This document shows, one piece after another, positions 1 to 9,004 of a DNA stretch of 64,000 nt. Source of the DNA: Geobacter sp. (GTDB taxonomy: Bacteria; Desulfobacterota; Desulfuromonadia; Geobacterales; Geobacteraceae); contig JACOUQ010000024.1 in assembly GCA_016177775.1 (NCBI GenBank), forward strand, positions 1 through 64,000, read 5' to 3'. The translations under genes were made by a program, and so were the position numbers. Positions within the stretch are counted from its first letter, which is position 1, and each line of letters begins with the position of its first letter. The notes beneath the pieces are model-generated. The model had not been told where the DNA came from. It ran no database searches and was given only the letters and a program-made list of their open reading frames with translations.

Positions 1-32
1 TCAAGCCCAATAAATATGGTATTCTTCTTCAT
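1..32 (-). CDS. N-terminus of a probable IS110-family transposase (cut by window edge)
   Basis: Only the first ten codons are visible; they read MKKNTIFIGL, and the next codon begins GA. An AAGGAGG ribosome site lies six bases upstream of the ATG. The opening resembles IS110-family DEDD transposases, which start with a short polar stretch and then (I/V)GLDV containing the first catalytic aspartate. That aspartate would be the next residue, outside the window. The family call rests on ten residues, so it is tentative. The flanking non-coding stretch up to position 183 would then be the IS end. Confidence 0.4.
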   Translation of the reverse strand, partial: MKKNTIFIGL

Positions 33-183
33 GACCTGCCTCCTTGGTTGTGGCTCTGTGTGGTGAATTTCTCATTCCCAACATAACCCACGTTTGCAAG
101 GGGCAGGTCGCTTATTTTCTACTGACAGACATTATGTCTAAACTATTGGTGTCTTTTACGAACTCAGGGAAAGGAGTGGCAAG
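33..183. other. Intergenic region, possible IS110 left end
   Basis: This spacer separates the leftward start at 32 from the rightward gene at 184. It holds an inverted repeat, GACCTGCC at 33-40 and GGCAGGTC at 102-109. In IS110 elements the non-coding end upstream of the transposase encodes a structured bridge RNA, so this is where one would lie if the transposase call is correct. The right part holds the promoter and the AAAGGAG ribosome site of the gene at 184. Confidence 0.3.
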
Positions 184-555
184 ATGAGACGATCATGGAT
201 AGTTGTTGCGGTGATCTGCTTTGTGTTCTCGTTTTCCGTTGCGGCGTTCGGTGGCGAGCAGAAGATGGACAAGGAGACGTATAAGAGCCATGTGGAGAAA
301 ACACTCAAGGGAATGGACCAGAAGATGGATGAGCTGAAGGTCAGGGCAGCCGAATTGAAAATTGAATCAAAGGAAAAGTTCGACCAGGAGATGGTAGTGT
401 GGAAAAAGAAAAAGGAGGCGGCGGACAGGAAGATGGAAAAACTGAAAGCCGCGACTGCCGAGAACTGGGAAAAGACGAAGGTCGAAACGGACAAAGCACT
501 GGCGGAATTGAAAAAGCAGTATGAAAAGATGCTGTCCCGGTTCAAGAATCCATAA
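184..555 (+). CDS. Small exported coiled-coil protein, function unknown
   Basis: The 123-residue product begins with a signal peptide (basic MRRSW, hydrophobic core to about residue 22, cleavage near AAFGG). The rest is highly charged, Lys/Glu-rich and almost entirely predicted helix, with heptad-like spacing typical of a periplasmic coiled coil. No cysteines or catalytic motifs are visible. An AAAGGAG site seven bases upstream supports this start. It converges with the gene at 624, and a strong hairpin lies between them. No function can be assigned; a periplasmic structural or stress role is only a guess. Confidence 0.75.
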   Translation: MRRSWIVVAVICFVFSFSVAAFGGEQKMDKETYKSHVEKTLKGMDQKMDELKVRAAELKIESKEKFDQEMVVWKKKKEAADRKMEKLKAATAENWEKTKVETDKALAELKKQYEKMLSRFKNP

Positions 556-576
556 ATACATGCATCAGAAGACAGA

Positions 577-598
577 AAGGGGACCTTCCGGTCCCCTT
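577..598. terminator. Hairpin between convergent genes
   Basis: A nine-base-pair stem (AAGGGGACC pairing with GGTCCCCTT) with a four-base loop lies between the stop at 555 and the opposing stop at 624. It lacks a long T-run but is placed to end both transcripts. Confidence 0.55.
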
Positions 599-623
599 CC
601 AAATCCGCATATCCTACGAGTTC

Positions 624-1352
624 TTACCGCCGCACGATCCGCCGCTTCGCCCCGCCCATGGCGGCCATCTGCCGCTTCTGGATGGTCCCCAGGCTCTCCA
701 GGTGAAACTGGAGCCACATGTCGCCGTAGTCCTTCATCTTCATCTTCTTCCCCTGGCTTAGCAGCTCCAGGTTCTCCTTCAGGTTCTCGTCGCCGGGGAG
801 CTTCTTGATGCCCCGCTCCAGGGTGTCCTTCGCCTTGCCGGTGTCGCCCGACTCGTTCAGACAATAGGCGTACAAGGCCCAGAGGAGCGATTCCTTGGAT
901 GACCACTGCACCGCCTTCTCGAAGGTGGAGATCATCTTGTCCTTCTTCTGGCGCTTCATGTAGGTGACGCCCAGCATCCCCATGCCGACCCAGTTCTTGA
1001 AGAAACCCTTCTCCAGCCAGGGAAAGGCGTTGGAGAAGTCCCGCTTCATGAAGTAGATCGTGCCGATCTGGGAGTTGATCTGGCCGGTGACGTACATCTG
1101 CCACTTGCCATACGGCAGCGCCCCCTTGAGGGTGCTGATCGCCTTCTCCACCCGCTGGGCCTGGAGGTCCTTCGTGACACCCTCCATCACATCCATCACC
1201 TTTTTCATGACGAAGCGGGAGATGAGGACAAAGCAGCCGAGAAAGAGGCCGAGGGCAATGAGGAGCGCGCCCCACCATGGGAGCCCCGCGGCGAACATCA
1301 GGATTAGGAAGGAGGCAACCGCTGCGGCGCCGGAGATGAGAAAATTGTACAT
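624..1352 (-). CDS. Inner-membrane protein with TPR-like repeats
   Basis: This 242-residue protein has two hydrophobic helices at the N-terminus (about residues 4-25 and 27-48). A cytoplasmic helical region follows with TPR-like spacing, for example the segments around GTIYFMKRDFSNAFPWLEKG and LLWALYAYCLNESGDTGKAK. The C-terminus is basic (KRRIVRR). TPR membrane proteins of this layout usually scaffold envelope complexes, but no specific partner is visible. MltD is encoded just upstream on the same strand, so a cell-wall link is possible. Confidence 0.7.
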   Translation of the reverse strand: MYNFLISGAAAVASFLILMFAAGLPWWGALLIALGLFLGCFVLISRFVMKKVMDVMEGVTKDLQAQRVEKAISTLKGALPYGKWQMYVTGQINSQIGTIYFMKRDFSNAFPWLEKGFFKNWVGMGMLGVTYMKRQKKDKMISTFEKAVQWSSKESLLWALYAYCLNESGDTGKAKDTLERGIKKLPGDENLKENLELLSQGKKMKMKDYGDMWLQFHLESLGTIQKRQMAAMGGAKRRIVRR

Positions 1353-1409
1353 CGGGTCTATCCTTTCAGAGATAATAGAGACAATCTGGAAAAACGCCGG
1401 TAACGCTTA

Positions 1410-2912
1410 TCAGCCGTTATCGCCCTGTGCTGCCATGCGCCCCTTCTTCTCCACATATTTGGCCACGACAATCTTGCGGCCGGGCTTGAGCGACATTTTC
1501 CCCTTCAGGTTGTTCCAGGCAGCGAGGAGCTTCGTGGAAATATTGAACTTTCGGGCCACGGTATGGGCCGTGTCACCCTTCTTGACCACGTAGAATTTCT
1601 TGAATTCCTTTTCACTCTTCACCCGCCGCGCCTTCTCGGTCGCCGCGGCATCCAGGGCAGCCACCTGGACCGGCACCTTCAGCACCTTTCCAGCCAGCTT
1701 GCTCTTTGCAGACAGATGGTTCAGCTCGGTCAGCGTCTCGGTGGTGGTGCCATAGCGGCGGGCAATAGTGGCCAGGGTTTCGCGCTTTTTCACGCGGTAG
1801 CGCGCATAGGTGATCCGCTCGGTAAAGCGCTTCTCCTCGGGGACCTTGGCGTACTCCGCCTCGAAATTTTCCTTTTTCCCCTTGGGAATCTTCAGCTTGT
1901 AATCGGGATAGTTTGGGGGTGTGCACCAGCGGCGCAGTTCCGGGTTGAGGGCTTTTATCGTTTCGGTCGGAATGTCGCAGGCCTTCGCCGCCACGTCGAG
2001 ATCGGTGCGCGACGGGATGGACACCTCGTCATACTCGATGGGGGGGAGATAGGCGATGTCGGCAAAACCGAATTTGGCCGGCTCCTTGGCGATGATGGCG
2101 GCTGCCAGGAGCTTGGGGACATAGTCCTTGGTTTCCCGCTTGAGATATGACCCCTGGGAGAGCTCCCAGAAATCGCGGGTCTCGTACATGTTAATGGCGC
2201 GCAGAATCTTGTTCTCGCCGGCATTGTACCCGGCCGCGGCCAGGTACCAGTCGTTGTTGAAGAGGGCGTACAGCTCCTTCAGATACAGCGCCGCCGCTCC
2301 TGTTGACTTGACCGGGTCACGCCGCTCGTCGATCCATGGGTCGATGCGCAGGTCGTAGCGCTTGCCGGTGCCGGACATGAACTGCCATGGCCCCACGGCG
2401 CTCGCCACCGAATAGGCGTGGGGAGTAAAACCGCTTTCGATCATGGCGAGATAGACCAGATCCTCCGGCAGCCCCTCCTTCCTGAGGAGCTCCTTCATCA
2501 TCGGGATGTAGCGCTCGGAGCGGGAGAGCCATTTGGAGAAAGCCTTGCGGCCGCTGGTCTGGAAATATCTGATAAAATACCCCACCTGCCGGTTCATGGT
2601 CAGGGGAATATCAGATTTGGGGAGCTCGATCTGGGCGAGGGCATCATCGAAAGCACCGGTTTCTGCGGAAGGTTCGTCCAGGAAGTCGTCTGGCTCCAGC
2701 TCTGCGATGAGGCTTTCCTGGGCCTTGCTCTCGGAGAGGGAAGCGTCCTGCGAGACTTTGCCAGCCCGATTACCGTCAATGCCCGTCTGCTGTGGGGCCG
2801 CGGCCCGACTTGACAGGACCAGCTCCTGCAAGGGGGAGATGGTGGCTCCATGGGCCGAAGCGGCGCCCATCGCTAGAGATATGACAATGACTAAAAATAG
2901 CGGCTTTTTCAT
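1410..2912 (-). CDS. mltD: Membrane-bound lytic murein transglycosylase D, LysM-containing
   Basis: The 500-residue exported enzyme cleaves the glycan strand of peptidoglycan to 1,6-anhydromuropeptides. A signal peptide covers residues 1-22. After a Glu/Asp-rich linker, the SLT domain (about 120-260) shows the catalytic glutamate in AMIESGF, followed by GPWQFM and later AAAGYNAGEN. Two LysM peptidoglycan-binding repeats follow in the last 140 residues, each with the pattern VKKGDT/VKKRETL...IA.RY/F. No lipobox is visible, so it may be periplasmic rather than lipid-anchored. A hairpin (CCCCCTT/AAGGGGG) lies just upstream of the start. Confidence 0.93.
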   Translation of the reverse strand: MKKPLFLVIVISLAMGAASAHGATISPLQELVLSSRAAAPQQTGIDGNRAGKVSQDASLSESKAQESLIAELEPDDFLDEPSAETGAFDDALAQIELPKSDIPLTMNRQVGYFIRYFQTSGRKAFSKWLSRSERYIPMMKELLRKEGLPEDLVYLAMIESGFTPHAYSVASAVGPWQFMSGTGKRYDLRIDPWIDERRDPVKSTGAAALYLKELYALFNNDWYLAAAGYNAGENKILRAINMYETRDFWELSQGSYLKRETKDYVPKLLAAAIIAKEPAKFGFADIAYLPPIEYDEVSIPSRTDLDVAAKACDIPTETIKALNPELRRWCTPPNYPDYKLKIPKGKKENFEAEYAKVPEEKRFTERITYARYRVKKRETLATIARRYGTTTETLTELNHLSAKSKLAGKVLKVPVQVAALDAAATEKARRVKSEKEFKKFYVVKKGDTAHTVARKFNISTKLLAAWNNLKGKMSLKPGRKIVVAKYVEKKGRMAAQGDNG

Positions 2913-2976
2913 TCAGGCTTTTCCTCCCCCTTAAGTATAAAAGGGGGTGTAAGTATCCCATGATTTCCCCGGCATG

Positions 2977-4680
2977 TCAATCCGCCGGGGAAGCCCCGCC
3001 AGGCGCGGGATTGCCGGGATCGGAGGATTCATCCGGCCAGAACCGGCGGCGCAATTCCTCGATCAGGGGGGCCAGGCTTTTCCTGTCCCTGGCGCTGACA
3101 AGGAGCGCATTGTATCGCCGGGTAAGCTGCCGGACCTTCATTAATGCAAGGGGCTCCTTCCGCTTGAGATCGGCAAGAAGGTCTTCCTTGTTGAACACGA
3201 TGAGCCTCTGCTTGTCACCCAGCCCCAATTCGCCGAGGATTTGTTCCACCTGCTCGATCTGCTCGCCGCAGCGGTGGTTGGAAGCATCCACCACGTGCAG
3301 CAGGAGGTCCGCATCCTGCAACTCCTCCAGTGTCGCCTTGAATGCCCCAAGGAGAGACTTGGGGAGCGAGCGGATGAAGCCTACGGTGTCGGTGATGATC
3401 ACCTCCCGCTCCAGGGGGAAACGAAGCCGGCGCGTGGAGGTGTCGAGGGTGGCGAACAGGAGGTCCTCGGTGAAGACATCGCTCTTGGTGAGGCTGTTGA
3501 GAAGGGTCGACTTGCCGGCATTGGTGTATCCCACGATGGAGATAATCGGGAGGCCGGCCCTGACCCGCTTCTGCCGCCTTTCATAACGGCCGCGGGAGAG
3601 TTCAGCCAACTCCCGCTCCAGCCGGGCGATCCGGTCGCGAATGCGGCGCCGGTCTACCTCCAGCTTGGTTTCGCCGGGGCCACGTCCGCCAATACCACCC
3701 ATGAGGCGAGACATCTGCACCCCGCGCCCGGTCAGCCGCGGCAGGAGGTACTTGAGCTGGGCCAGCTCCACCTGCACCTTGCCGTCCAGGCTCTTGGCGC
3801 GGCGGGCGAAGATATCAAGGATCAACTGGCTCCTGTCGATGACCTTCAGCTCGGTCAGCTCCGAAATGGCGCGGACCTGGGCGGGAGAAAGCTCCTGGTC
3901 GAAGATGAGAATCGTGGCGCCCAGCTGCAGCGCCTTGATGATGATTTCCCGCAGCTTCCCCTCCCCCATGAGATAGCGGGGGTTGAACCGCCGGGGGCGC
4001 TGGATCATGGAATCGAGCACTGCGACGCCGGCAGTCCGCGCCAGCTCCTTCAGCTCCTCGATGGAATCCTCGGCCTCCTCCTGCTCCATCCGGGTCACGG
4101 CGATGAGAATGCCCCGCTCCTCGGCCCTGATTTCCCTCGTTTCCGGCAGGGCGCGCTCCAGCGACTGCTCGAGGGACTCGATGAAGAAGGCGAAATCCAT
4201 CTTGAAGCGGGAAAGGGGGACGGGTGGCTCCACCGCGTATGGTTCCCGGCGGGGTGCCGGCGGAACCAGGTTGGCAATCTGGATGGATGGGTGGCGCCCC
4301 CCTTCGGGAAGGAGAATGGCCGCCACCAGGTCGAGGCGCAGCAGCGCCAGGTCGTTCAGGTCATCCTGGGTAAGAGGTTCCTCGCGGAAATGGGTATGGA
4401 CGAGGCGCAGGCCGCGGCAGCGCTTCTTGCCCAGCGGATAGTCGGCGAGGTAGGGGATCACAAGCTCGCGTTCGCTGCCGATGACCACGTACTCCACAAT
4501 CCCTGCCCGGTTGATGAGAAGCCCCACCTGGCGCCCGGTCTCCATGGAGAGGTCCGCCATGCGCAGAGCGATTTCCGACGTAATCAGATCGGCAACCGGG
4601 ATCCGACGGTTGTAAAGCTTCTCCAGGGCTTTGACCTGGCTAGGCTTCAGGCCTGTGACATTGCCATGCAGCGGTTTTAT
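2977..4680 (-). CDS. hflX: Ribosome-associated GTPase HflX, apparently started at AUA
   Basis: HflX binds the 50S subunit and splits stalled or heat-damaged ribosomes. The family domain includes the glycine-rich GGIGGRGPGETKLE segment, then the Ras-like GTPase with G1 GYTNAGKST (about residue 385), G3 DTVGF and G4 NKED. The first in-frame ATG is at 4560, but homologous-looking sequence (KPLHGN..GLK) continues 40 codons upstream. That segment begins at an ATA codon (4680-4678) preceded at seven bases by a perfect GGAGG. No in-frame ATG, GTG or TTG lies between the upstream stop and 4560. I therefore place the start at the ATA; the fallback start is 4560 (527 residues). Confidence 0.92.
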   Translation of the reverse strand: MKPLHGNVTGLKPSQVKALEKLYNRRIPVADLITSEIALRMADLSMETGRQVGLLINRAGIVEYVVIGSERELVIPYLADYPLGKKRCRGLRLVHTHFREEPLTQDDLNDLALLRLDLVAAILLPEGGRHPSIQIANLVPPAPRREPYAVEPPVPLSRFKMDFAFFIESLEQSLERALPETREIRAEERGILIAVTRMEQEEAEDSIEELKELARTAGVAVLDSMIQRPRRFNPRYLMGEGKLREIIIKALQLGATILIFDQELSPAQVRAISELTELKVIDRSQLILDIFARRAKSLDGKVQVELAQLKYLLPRLTGRGVQMSRLMGGIGGRGPGETKLEVDRRRIRDRIARLERELAELSRGRYERRQKRVRAGLPIISIVGYTNAGKSTLLNSLTKSDVFTEDLLFATLDTSTRRLRFPLEREVIITDTVGFIRSLPKSLLGAFKATLEELQDADLLLHVVDASNHRCGEQIEQVEQILGELGLGDKQRLIVFNKEDLLADLKRKEPLALMKVRQLTRRYNALLVSARDRKSLAPLIEELRRRFWPDESSDPGNPAPGGASPAD

Positions 4681-4735
4681 CTCGTTGCCTCCGAAATGGC
4701 TTGAGCAGGGATGCAGTCCCTTCCATCATAACAAA

Positions 4736-4762
4736 AAGGGGCGACAATGCACGCCCCTGTAA
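4736..4762. repeat. GGGGCG palindromic dispersed repeat
   Basis: The sequence AGGGGCG...CGCCCCT followed by GTAA forms a short hairpin. It resembles the larger element at 21784-21860, which also starts GTAGGGGC and closes GCCCCT. Such GTAGGGGC palindromes are dispersed intergenic repeats; it could also serve as a weak terminator. Confidence 0.55.
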
Positions 4763-4790
4763 CCATTCAAACTTTGGACTGAATCTTTTC

Positions 4791-4876
4791 AACGCAAAGA
4801 CGCAGAGACGCTAAGAACTGCATTTTTTGGATCAATTCTTTCATTTGCGTCTTAGCGTCTTTGCGTCTTTGCGTTA
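4791..4876. repeat. Period-8 tandem array with inverted partner
   Basis: Left arm 4791-4818 repeats units of the type GACGCAAA/GACGCAGA. The right arm 4854-4876 is the complement, repeating TTTGCGTC. The arms flank about 35 AT-rich bases and together could form a long imperfect cruciform between hflX and fabI. Compare the period-9 pair at 29682-29817. Confidence 0.7.
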
Positions 4877-4911
4877 TTGTTTTTCAAGTTAGTTTATGAG
4901 CAGATTAGCTT

Positions 4912-5682
4912 CTACGCTGTCACAGCGAAGTTGAACCCGCCGTCCACGAAGTGGGTCTCGCCGGTGACACCGCTGGCAAGGTCGGAGAGCATATAGAGTG
5001 CAGCCTTGCCCACATCCTCCTGGTCGACGGCGCGGCGCAGGGGTGCGTACTGGTCCATCAGTTTAATCTTCTCCTTGAGGCCCACAACCCCGGAGGCGGC
5101 CAGGGTCCTGATGGGCCCGGCCGAGACTGCGTTGACGCGGATACCCTTTTCGCCAAGCTCGGCGGCGAGATAACGGACCGAAGCCTCCAGGGCCGCCTTG
5201 GCCACACCCATGACATTGTAATTGGGAACCGAACGCTGAGAGCCGAGATAGGTCATGGTGACGATGCTGCCGCCGGGCTTCATCAGCGGGACGGCAGCAC
5301 GGGTGACCGCTACAAGAGAATAGGCGCTGATATCCATGGCCAGGCAGAAGCCGTCGCGGCTGGTCTGGCTGAAGGGGTTCTTGAGGTCGTCGCGATTGGC
5401 GAAGGCGAGCGAGTGGACCACGAAGTCGAGCCCTCCCCAGGCCTTCTCGACCTCGCTGAAACATGCCTCGATCTGCTCGTCGCTGGCCACGTCGCAGGGA
5501 AGGACCAGCTCGGCGTCGAGGCTCTCGGCCAACGGCCGCACTCGCTTCTCCAGGGCTTCATTGAGATAGGTGAAGGCCAGGGTCGCCCCCTCTTTGTGCA
5601 ACTGCTGGGCAATCCCCCAGGCGATGCTCATATCGTTCGCCACGCCCAGGATGATACCGCGTTTCCCTGTCATTAAACCCAT
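4912..5682 (-). CDS. fabI: Enoyl-[acyl-carrier-protein] reductase (NADH)
   Basis: FabI performs the last reduction of each fatty-acid elongation cycle. The 256-residue protein is a divergent short-chain dehydrogenase: the N-terminal nucleotide-binding motif is GKRGIILGVANDMSIAWGIA. The active site has the FabI-specific tyrosine in MTYLGSQR and the Y-x6-K pair in YNVMGVAK, followed by NAVSAGPIRT. Length and motifs are standard. A GGAGGAACGA ribosome site precedes the ATG. It is transcribed divergently from the HD-GYP gene, sharing a roughly 150-base promoter region. Confidence 0.97.
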   Translation of the reverse strand: MGLMTGKRGIILGVANDMSIAWGIAQQLHKEGATLAFTYLNEALEKRVRPLAESLDAELVLPCDVASDEQIEACFSEVEKAWGGLDFVVHSLAFANRDDLKNPFSQTSRDGFCLAMDISAYSLVAVTRAAVPLMKPGGSIVTMTYLGSQRSVPNYNVMGVAKAALEASVRYLAAELGEKGIRVNAVSAGPIRTLAASGVVGLKEKIKLMDQYAPLRRAVDQEDVGKAALYMLSDLASGVTGETHFVDGGFNFAVTA

Positions 5683-5830
5683 TATTGTCGTTCCTCCTGA
5701 AATTTATCGGCATATATGGCCGCACCCACTGCATGTCCGCAGCAGATCAAGCTGTACAAATCCTGGGGATAATACTGGAATTTTCGATTTTTGGCAAGAA
5801 ATATGGCCGATTTTGTGCTTTAATTCCCCC

Positions 5831-7453
5831 ATGGCGGAGAAGTCGGGCAAGACATTCCAGCGAGCGGCGAGCCTCGGCACACTGACCGATGTGGACGAGG
5901 TGGTGAAAAACCTCGCCCTCATCCTGCGCAAGACCGTCCATGTCCGGTGGATTCTGGTCTATTTCTTCGACCGGGAGCGCCGGACTTTCAGCCCGGCCAG
6001 GGGATACGGCCTGTCCGAGCGCTACATGAGTATCTTCCGCGAAGCTCCGCTCATGCCCGACCAGGTGCCGCTCCTGAAAACCATGCTCAGCCGCAAGCAG
6101 CACATCCTCATCACGGATACCGCCACCTCCGAGCTCATCCCCCACCGCTATCGCCAGCTTTTGAGCAGGGTGAACCTCCTGGCCCTCCCGATGGTGGTCA
6201 GGAACCAGGTGACCGGAGCGGTCTTCGTCGCCCGCCACAAGAGATTCCCCACCTTTACCGCCGACGACATTGCGACCATAAAGGACATCATCTCCCACGC
6301 CGCGCTCTCCGTAAGCCACATGAAGCTGTACGACGAGTCGCTGGAAATGGCCCTCGACCTGGCGCGACGCATCGACGTCATACTCACCCTGGACGAGATC
6401 AACAAGTCAATCTCCTCCTCCCTCAGCAGGGAGAAGATCCTGGATACCGCCATGGAAAGGATCGACCGGATCATCCCCTGCACCATGGTGGCCGTTCTCC
6501 AGGAAAAGGACAGCAAATTCCTCGTCACCGCCTCACGCTGGAACGGCGAGGGGATGCCGGCGGTCCTGCGGCCGGGGACGGGGGTGGATATCGGGCGGAC
6601 CGTGGCCGGTTCCGCATTCAGGAACGGAAAGAGCTGCTCCGTGGAGGCCCTTGGCCAGAAGCGGAAGACAGGGGAGATCGAGAAAGAGGTGGCAAAGGGG
6701 GGGATCAGCTCCCTGCTGGCCGTTCCCATCACCGCCCAGGGGAAGTCAAAGGGGGTTCTGCTTCTCGGCGACCGCCAGGCTGGCGGATTCGTGGCGGAAG
6801 AGATCCTCATCATCGAGAAGATCGCCGTGCAGATAGCGGTAGCCCTCGAAAACGCAAGGCTTTACGAGGAGTTGCACACCCTCTTCATCAGTACCGTGAC
6901 GAGTCTTGCCAACGCCATCGACGCCAAGTCCCCCTGGACCAAGGGGCATTCCGAGCGGGTTATGCACAGCGCCGCCAATATTGCCCGTGAAATGAATCAG
7001 TCAGAGGAGATGGTGGAAAGGGTCAGGCTCGGCGGCCTTCTGCACGACGTGGGGAAGATCGGGATCATCGAGGCCCTTCTGGAGAAACCGGCGCGGCTTT
7101 CCGACGAGGAGTTTCCCCCCATGCGCCTCCATCCCGAGAAGGGGGTCGCCATCCTCGCCCCCATCGAACAGCTCCACGACGTCCTGCCCGGCATTCTGTA
7201 CCACCACGAGCGGTTCGACGGCTCCGGCTACCCCAAGGGACTGAAAGGTGAAGGCATCCCCCTGGAGGCCCGGATCGTAGCCGTGGCGGACGCCTTTGAC
7301 GCCATGATCTCCGAGCGGCCATACAAGAATGCATATCCGCTCAATCAGGCCATCATCGAGTTGCGCCGCTGCTCCGGCAAGCAGTTCGATCCGAAGGTTG
7401 TGGAGGCGCTTATTCATTACCTGGAGAGACACCACGGCACCAACCCGGATTAA
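5831..7453 (+). CDS. GAF-GAF-HD-GYP cyclic-di-GMP phosphodiesterase
   Basis: The 540-residue product combines two GAF sensor domains (about residues 20-155 and 185-335) with a C-terminal HD-GYP domain. The metal-binding motif LLHDVGKIG lies near residue 403, HHERFDGSGYP near 460 and the supporting DAFDAM later. All HD-GYP signature residues are present, so hydrolysis of c-di-GMP to GMP is expected. No signal peptide or membrane segment is visible, so it should sense cytoplasmic signals. I used the ATG giving MAEKSGK, because upstream codons run into the fabI promoter and coding sequence. It fits with the three PilZ genes in the window as c-di-GMP receptors. Confidence 0.9.
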   Translation: MAEKSGKTFQRAASLGTLTDVDEVVKNLALILRKTVHVRWILVYFFDRERRTFSPARGYGLSERYMSIFREAPLMPDQVPLLKTMLSRKQHILITDTATSELIPHRYRQLLSRVNLLALPMVVRNQVTGAVFVARHKRFPTFTADDIATIKDIISHAALSVSHMKLYDESLEMALDLARRIDVILTLDEINKSISSSLSREKILDTAMERIDRIIPCTMVAVLQEKDSKFLVTASRWNGEGMPAVLRPGTGVDIGRTVAGSAFRNGKSCSVEALGQKRKTGEIEKEVAKGGISSLLAVPITAQGKSKGVLLLGDRQAGGFVAEEILIIEKIAVQIAVALENARLYEELHTLFISTVTSLANAIDAKSPWTKGHSERVMHSAANIAREMNQSEEMVERVRLGGLLHDVGKIGIIEALLEKPARLSDEEFPPMRLHPEKGVAILAPIEQLHDVLPGILYHHERFDGSGYPKGLKGEGIPLEARIVAVADAFDAMISERPYKNAYPLNQAIIELRRCSGKQFDPKVVEALIHYLERHHGTNPD

Positions 7454-7493
7454 CCGCCGATGTCCGCTGATTAAATTCAACAGGAGATTGTCC

Positions 7494-7781
7494 ATGCCCC
7501 GTGCTTTCATATTCATTTCGCTTTTCGTACTCCTTTATACAGCTGCTCTCGCCCACGCCGCGCCGGTCGTGACCGTTATGAAGGTCAAGGGGATGATGTG
7601 CAGCTCCTGTGCCGAAAATGTCAGGAATGTCCTGCAAAAGCAGGCCGGCGTGGCGGAGGCGGCCGTGGACCTGAAGAACGACATGGTCACGATCACCTAC
7701 GACAATGCCAGGGTCACCCCCCAACAGCTGACCGAGGCGCTCAAAAAGGCCGGCTACCGCGCCAGCTTCTCGGGCCGATAG
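7494..7781 (+). CDS. Exported heavy-metal-associated (HMA) domain protein
   Basis: The 95-residue protein has a clear signal peptide (to about residue 23, AHA-AP) followed by one HMA ferredoxin-like fold. The metal site is GMMCSSCAENV, with the paired cysteines of copper and mercury chaperones (CopZ, MerP). The fold ends in TEALKKAGYRA as in MerP. Because it is exported, MerP-like periplasmic metal scavenging is more likely than cytosolic CopZ function. The metal cannot be read from sequence. It follows the HD-GYP gene by 40 bases. Confidence 0.87.
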   Translation: MPRAFIFISLFVLLYTAALAHAAPVVTVMKVKGMMCSSCAENVRNVLQKQAGVAEAAVDLKNDMVTITYDNARVTPQQLTEALKKAGYRASFSGR

Positions 7782-7860
7782 TCCTTGCCTGCTTGCATCC
7801 TCGCGTTTTCCGGTTAATATATATCCTGCAAGCCAATCAAACCCGGACAAACAGGACCCC

Positions 7861-8925
7861 ATGCAGGAGCCAGTCACCATCATCGGCGCAGGACCGGCAG
7901 GCCTTACCGCGGCCATAGTACTCAGGCGTCACGGCATTCCGGTCCGTGTCCACGAAATGTCTCCGGACGTGGGGACGCGCCTCTCCGGCGACTTCCAGGG
8001 GTTCGAAAACTGGAGCTCTCCCCAGCAGTTGAAAGATTTCCTGAAGGAGGTGGGGATCGACCCCGACTTCCTGTGCGAGCCATACTTCAGCGGCACAGTA
8101 TACGCCCCCGGCATGGCCCCCGCCGTCATCACCTCGCGCAAGCCGATCTTCTACCTGGTCAGGCGCGGCCCCATGGCAGACACCCTGGACACCCGCCTGA
8201 AGGAACAGGCCCTGGCCCTCGGCGCGGAGTTGATCTTCAACAACCGCGTGGAAACGTCGGCAGGCCGGGTCATCGTCGGCACCGGCCCCAGAAGCGCGGA
8301 CGCCATCGCCTCCGGCATCACGTTCCAGACGTGCATGGAGAACACCGCTGCAGTGGTCTTCGATAACGATTTTTCCCCGAAGGGCTATGCCTACCTGCTG
8401 GTGCATGAAGGCCACGGGACACTGGCCACGGTGATGTACGGCGATTTTCACAGGGAAGCGGCCTGCTGCGAGAAGGCCGTCAACTTCTTCCGCCGGGAGA
8501 TCGGGGTGGCGATGCGCAACGAGCGGCAGTTCACCAGCTACGCCAATTTTTTCCTCCGCGACAGCCAGGTGGAGGGGAACCGCCTCTACGTAGGGGAATC
8601 GGCCGGTTTCCAGGATTTCCTCTGGGGGTTCGGCATGCGCTACGCCGTACTTTCCGGCTACCTGGCGGCCCGGAGCATCATCGACGGCACCGACTATGAT
8701 TCCCTCTGGAAGGTACAGCTCAAACCGATGCTGCAAACCTCGCTGGTAAACCGCTTCCTCCTGGAGCTGGGCGGAAACACGGGCTACCGCTGGCTCACCA
8801 GAAAGTTCCAGGGGGGCAATCCCTGCGATTTTCTGCGGCGGCACTACAACCAGTCGTTCATCAAAAACCTGATGCTCCCCATGGCCAGAAAAAAATTCCC
8901 CTTCTCCCCCCGTTTCTCCGCGTAA
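7861..8925 (+). CDS. FAD-dependent oxidoreductase, geranylgeranyl-reductase-like
   Basis: The 354-residue protein begins with a Rossmann FAD-binding motif (IIGAGPAGLTAA, residues 6-17) and VRVHE at the end of the second strand. A second FAD contact, YVGESAGFQDFLWGFGMRYA, lies near residue 242. This layout matches the geranylgeranyl reductase and related flavoprotein family, which reduces isoprenoid chains or hydroxylates aromatics. The substrate is not evident. The ATG is preceded by a weak AGGA site. Confidence 0.75.
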   Translation: MQEPVTIIGAGPAGLTAAIVLRRHGIPVRVHEMSPDVGTRLSGDFQGFENWSSPQQLKDFLKEVGIDPDFLCEPYFSGTVYAPGMAPAVITSRKPIFYLVRRGPMADTLDTRLKEQALALGAELIFNNRVETSAGRVIVGTGPRSADAIASGITFQTCMENTAAVVFDNDFSPKGYAYLLVHEGHGTLATVMYGDFHREAACCEKAVNFFRREIGVAMRNERQFTSYANFFLRDSQVEGNRLYVGESAGFQDFLWGFGMRYAVLSGYLAARSIIDGTDYDSLWKVQLKPMLQTSLVNRFLLELGGNTGYRWLTRKFQGGNPCDFLRRHYNQSFIKNLMLPMARKKFPFSPRFSA

Positions 8926-9004
8926 TGCCTCAAAAAATGCTTTTCCTTTCCAATCCCCTGTGCTACCATGCTTAAAAAATAGGCAATGCTGAAGTTTGTA
9001 CCAT

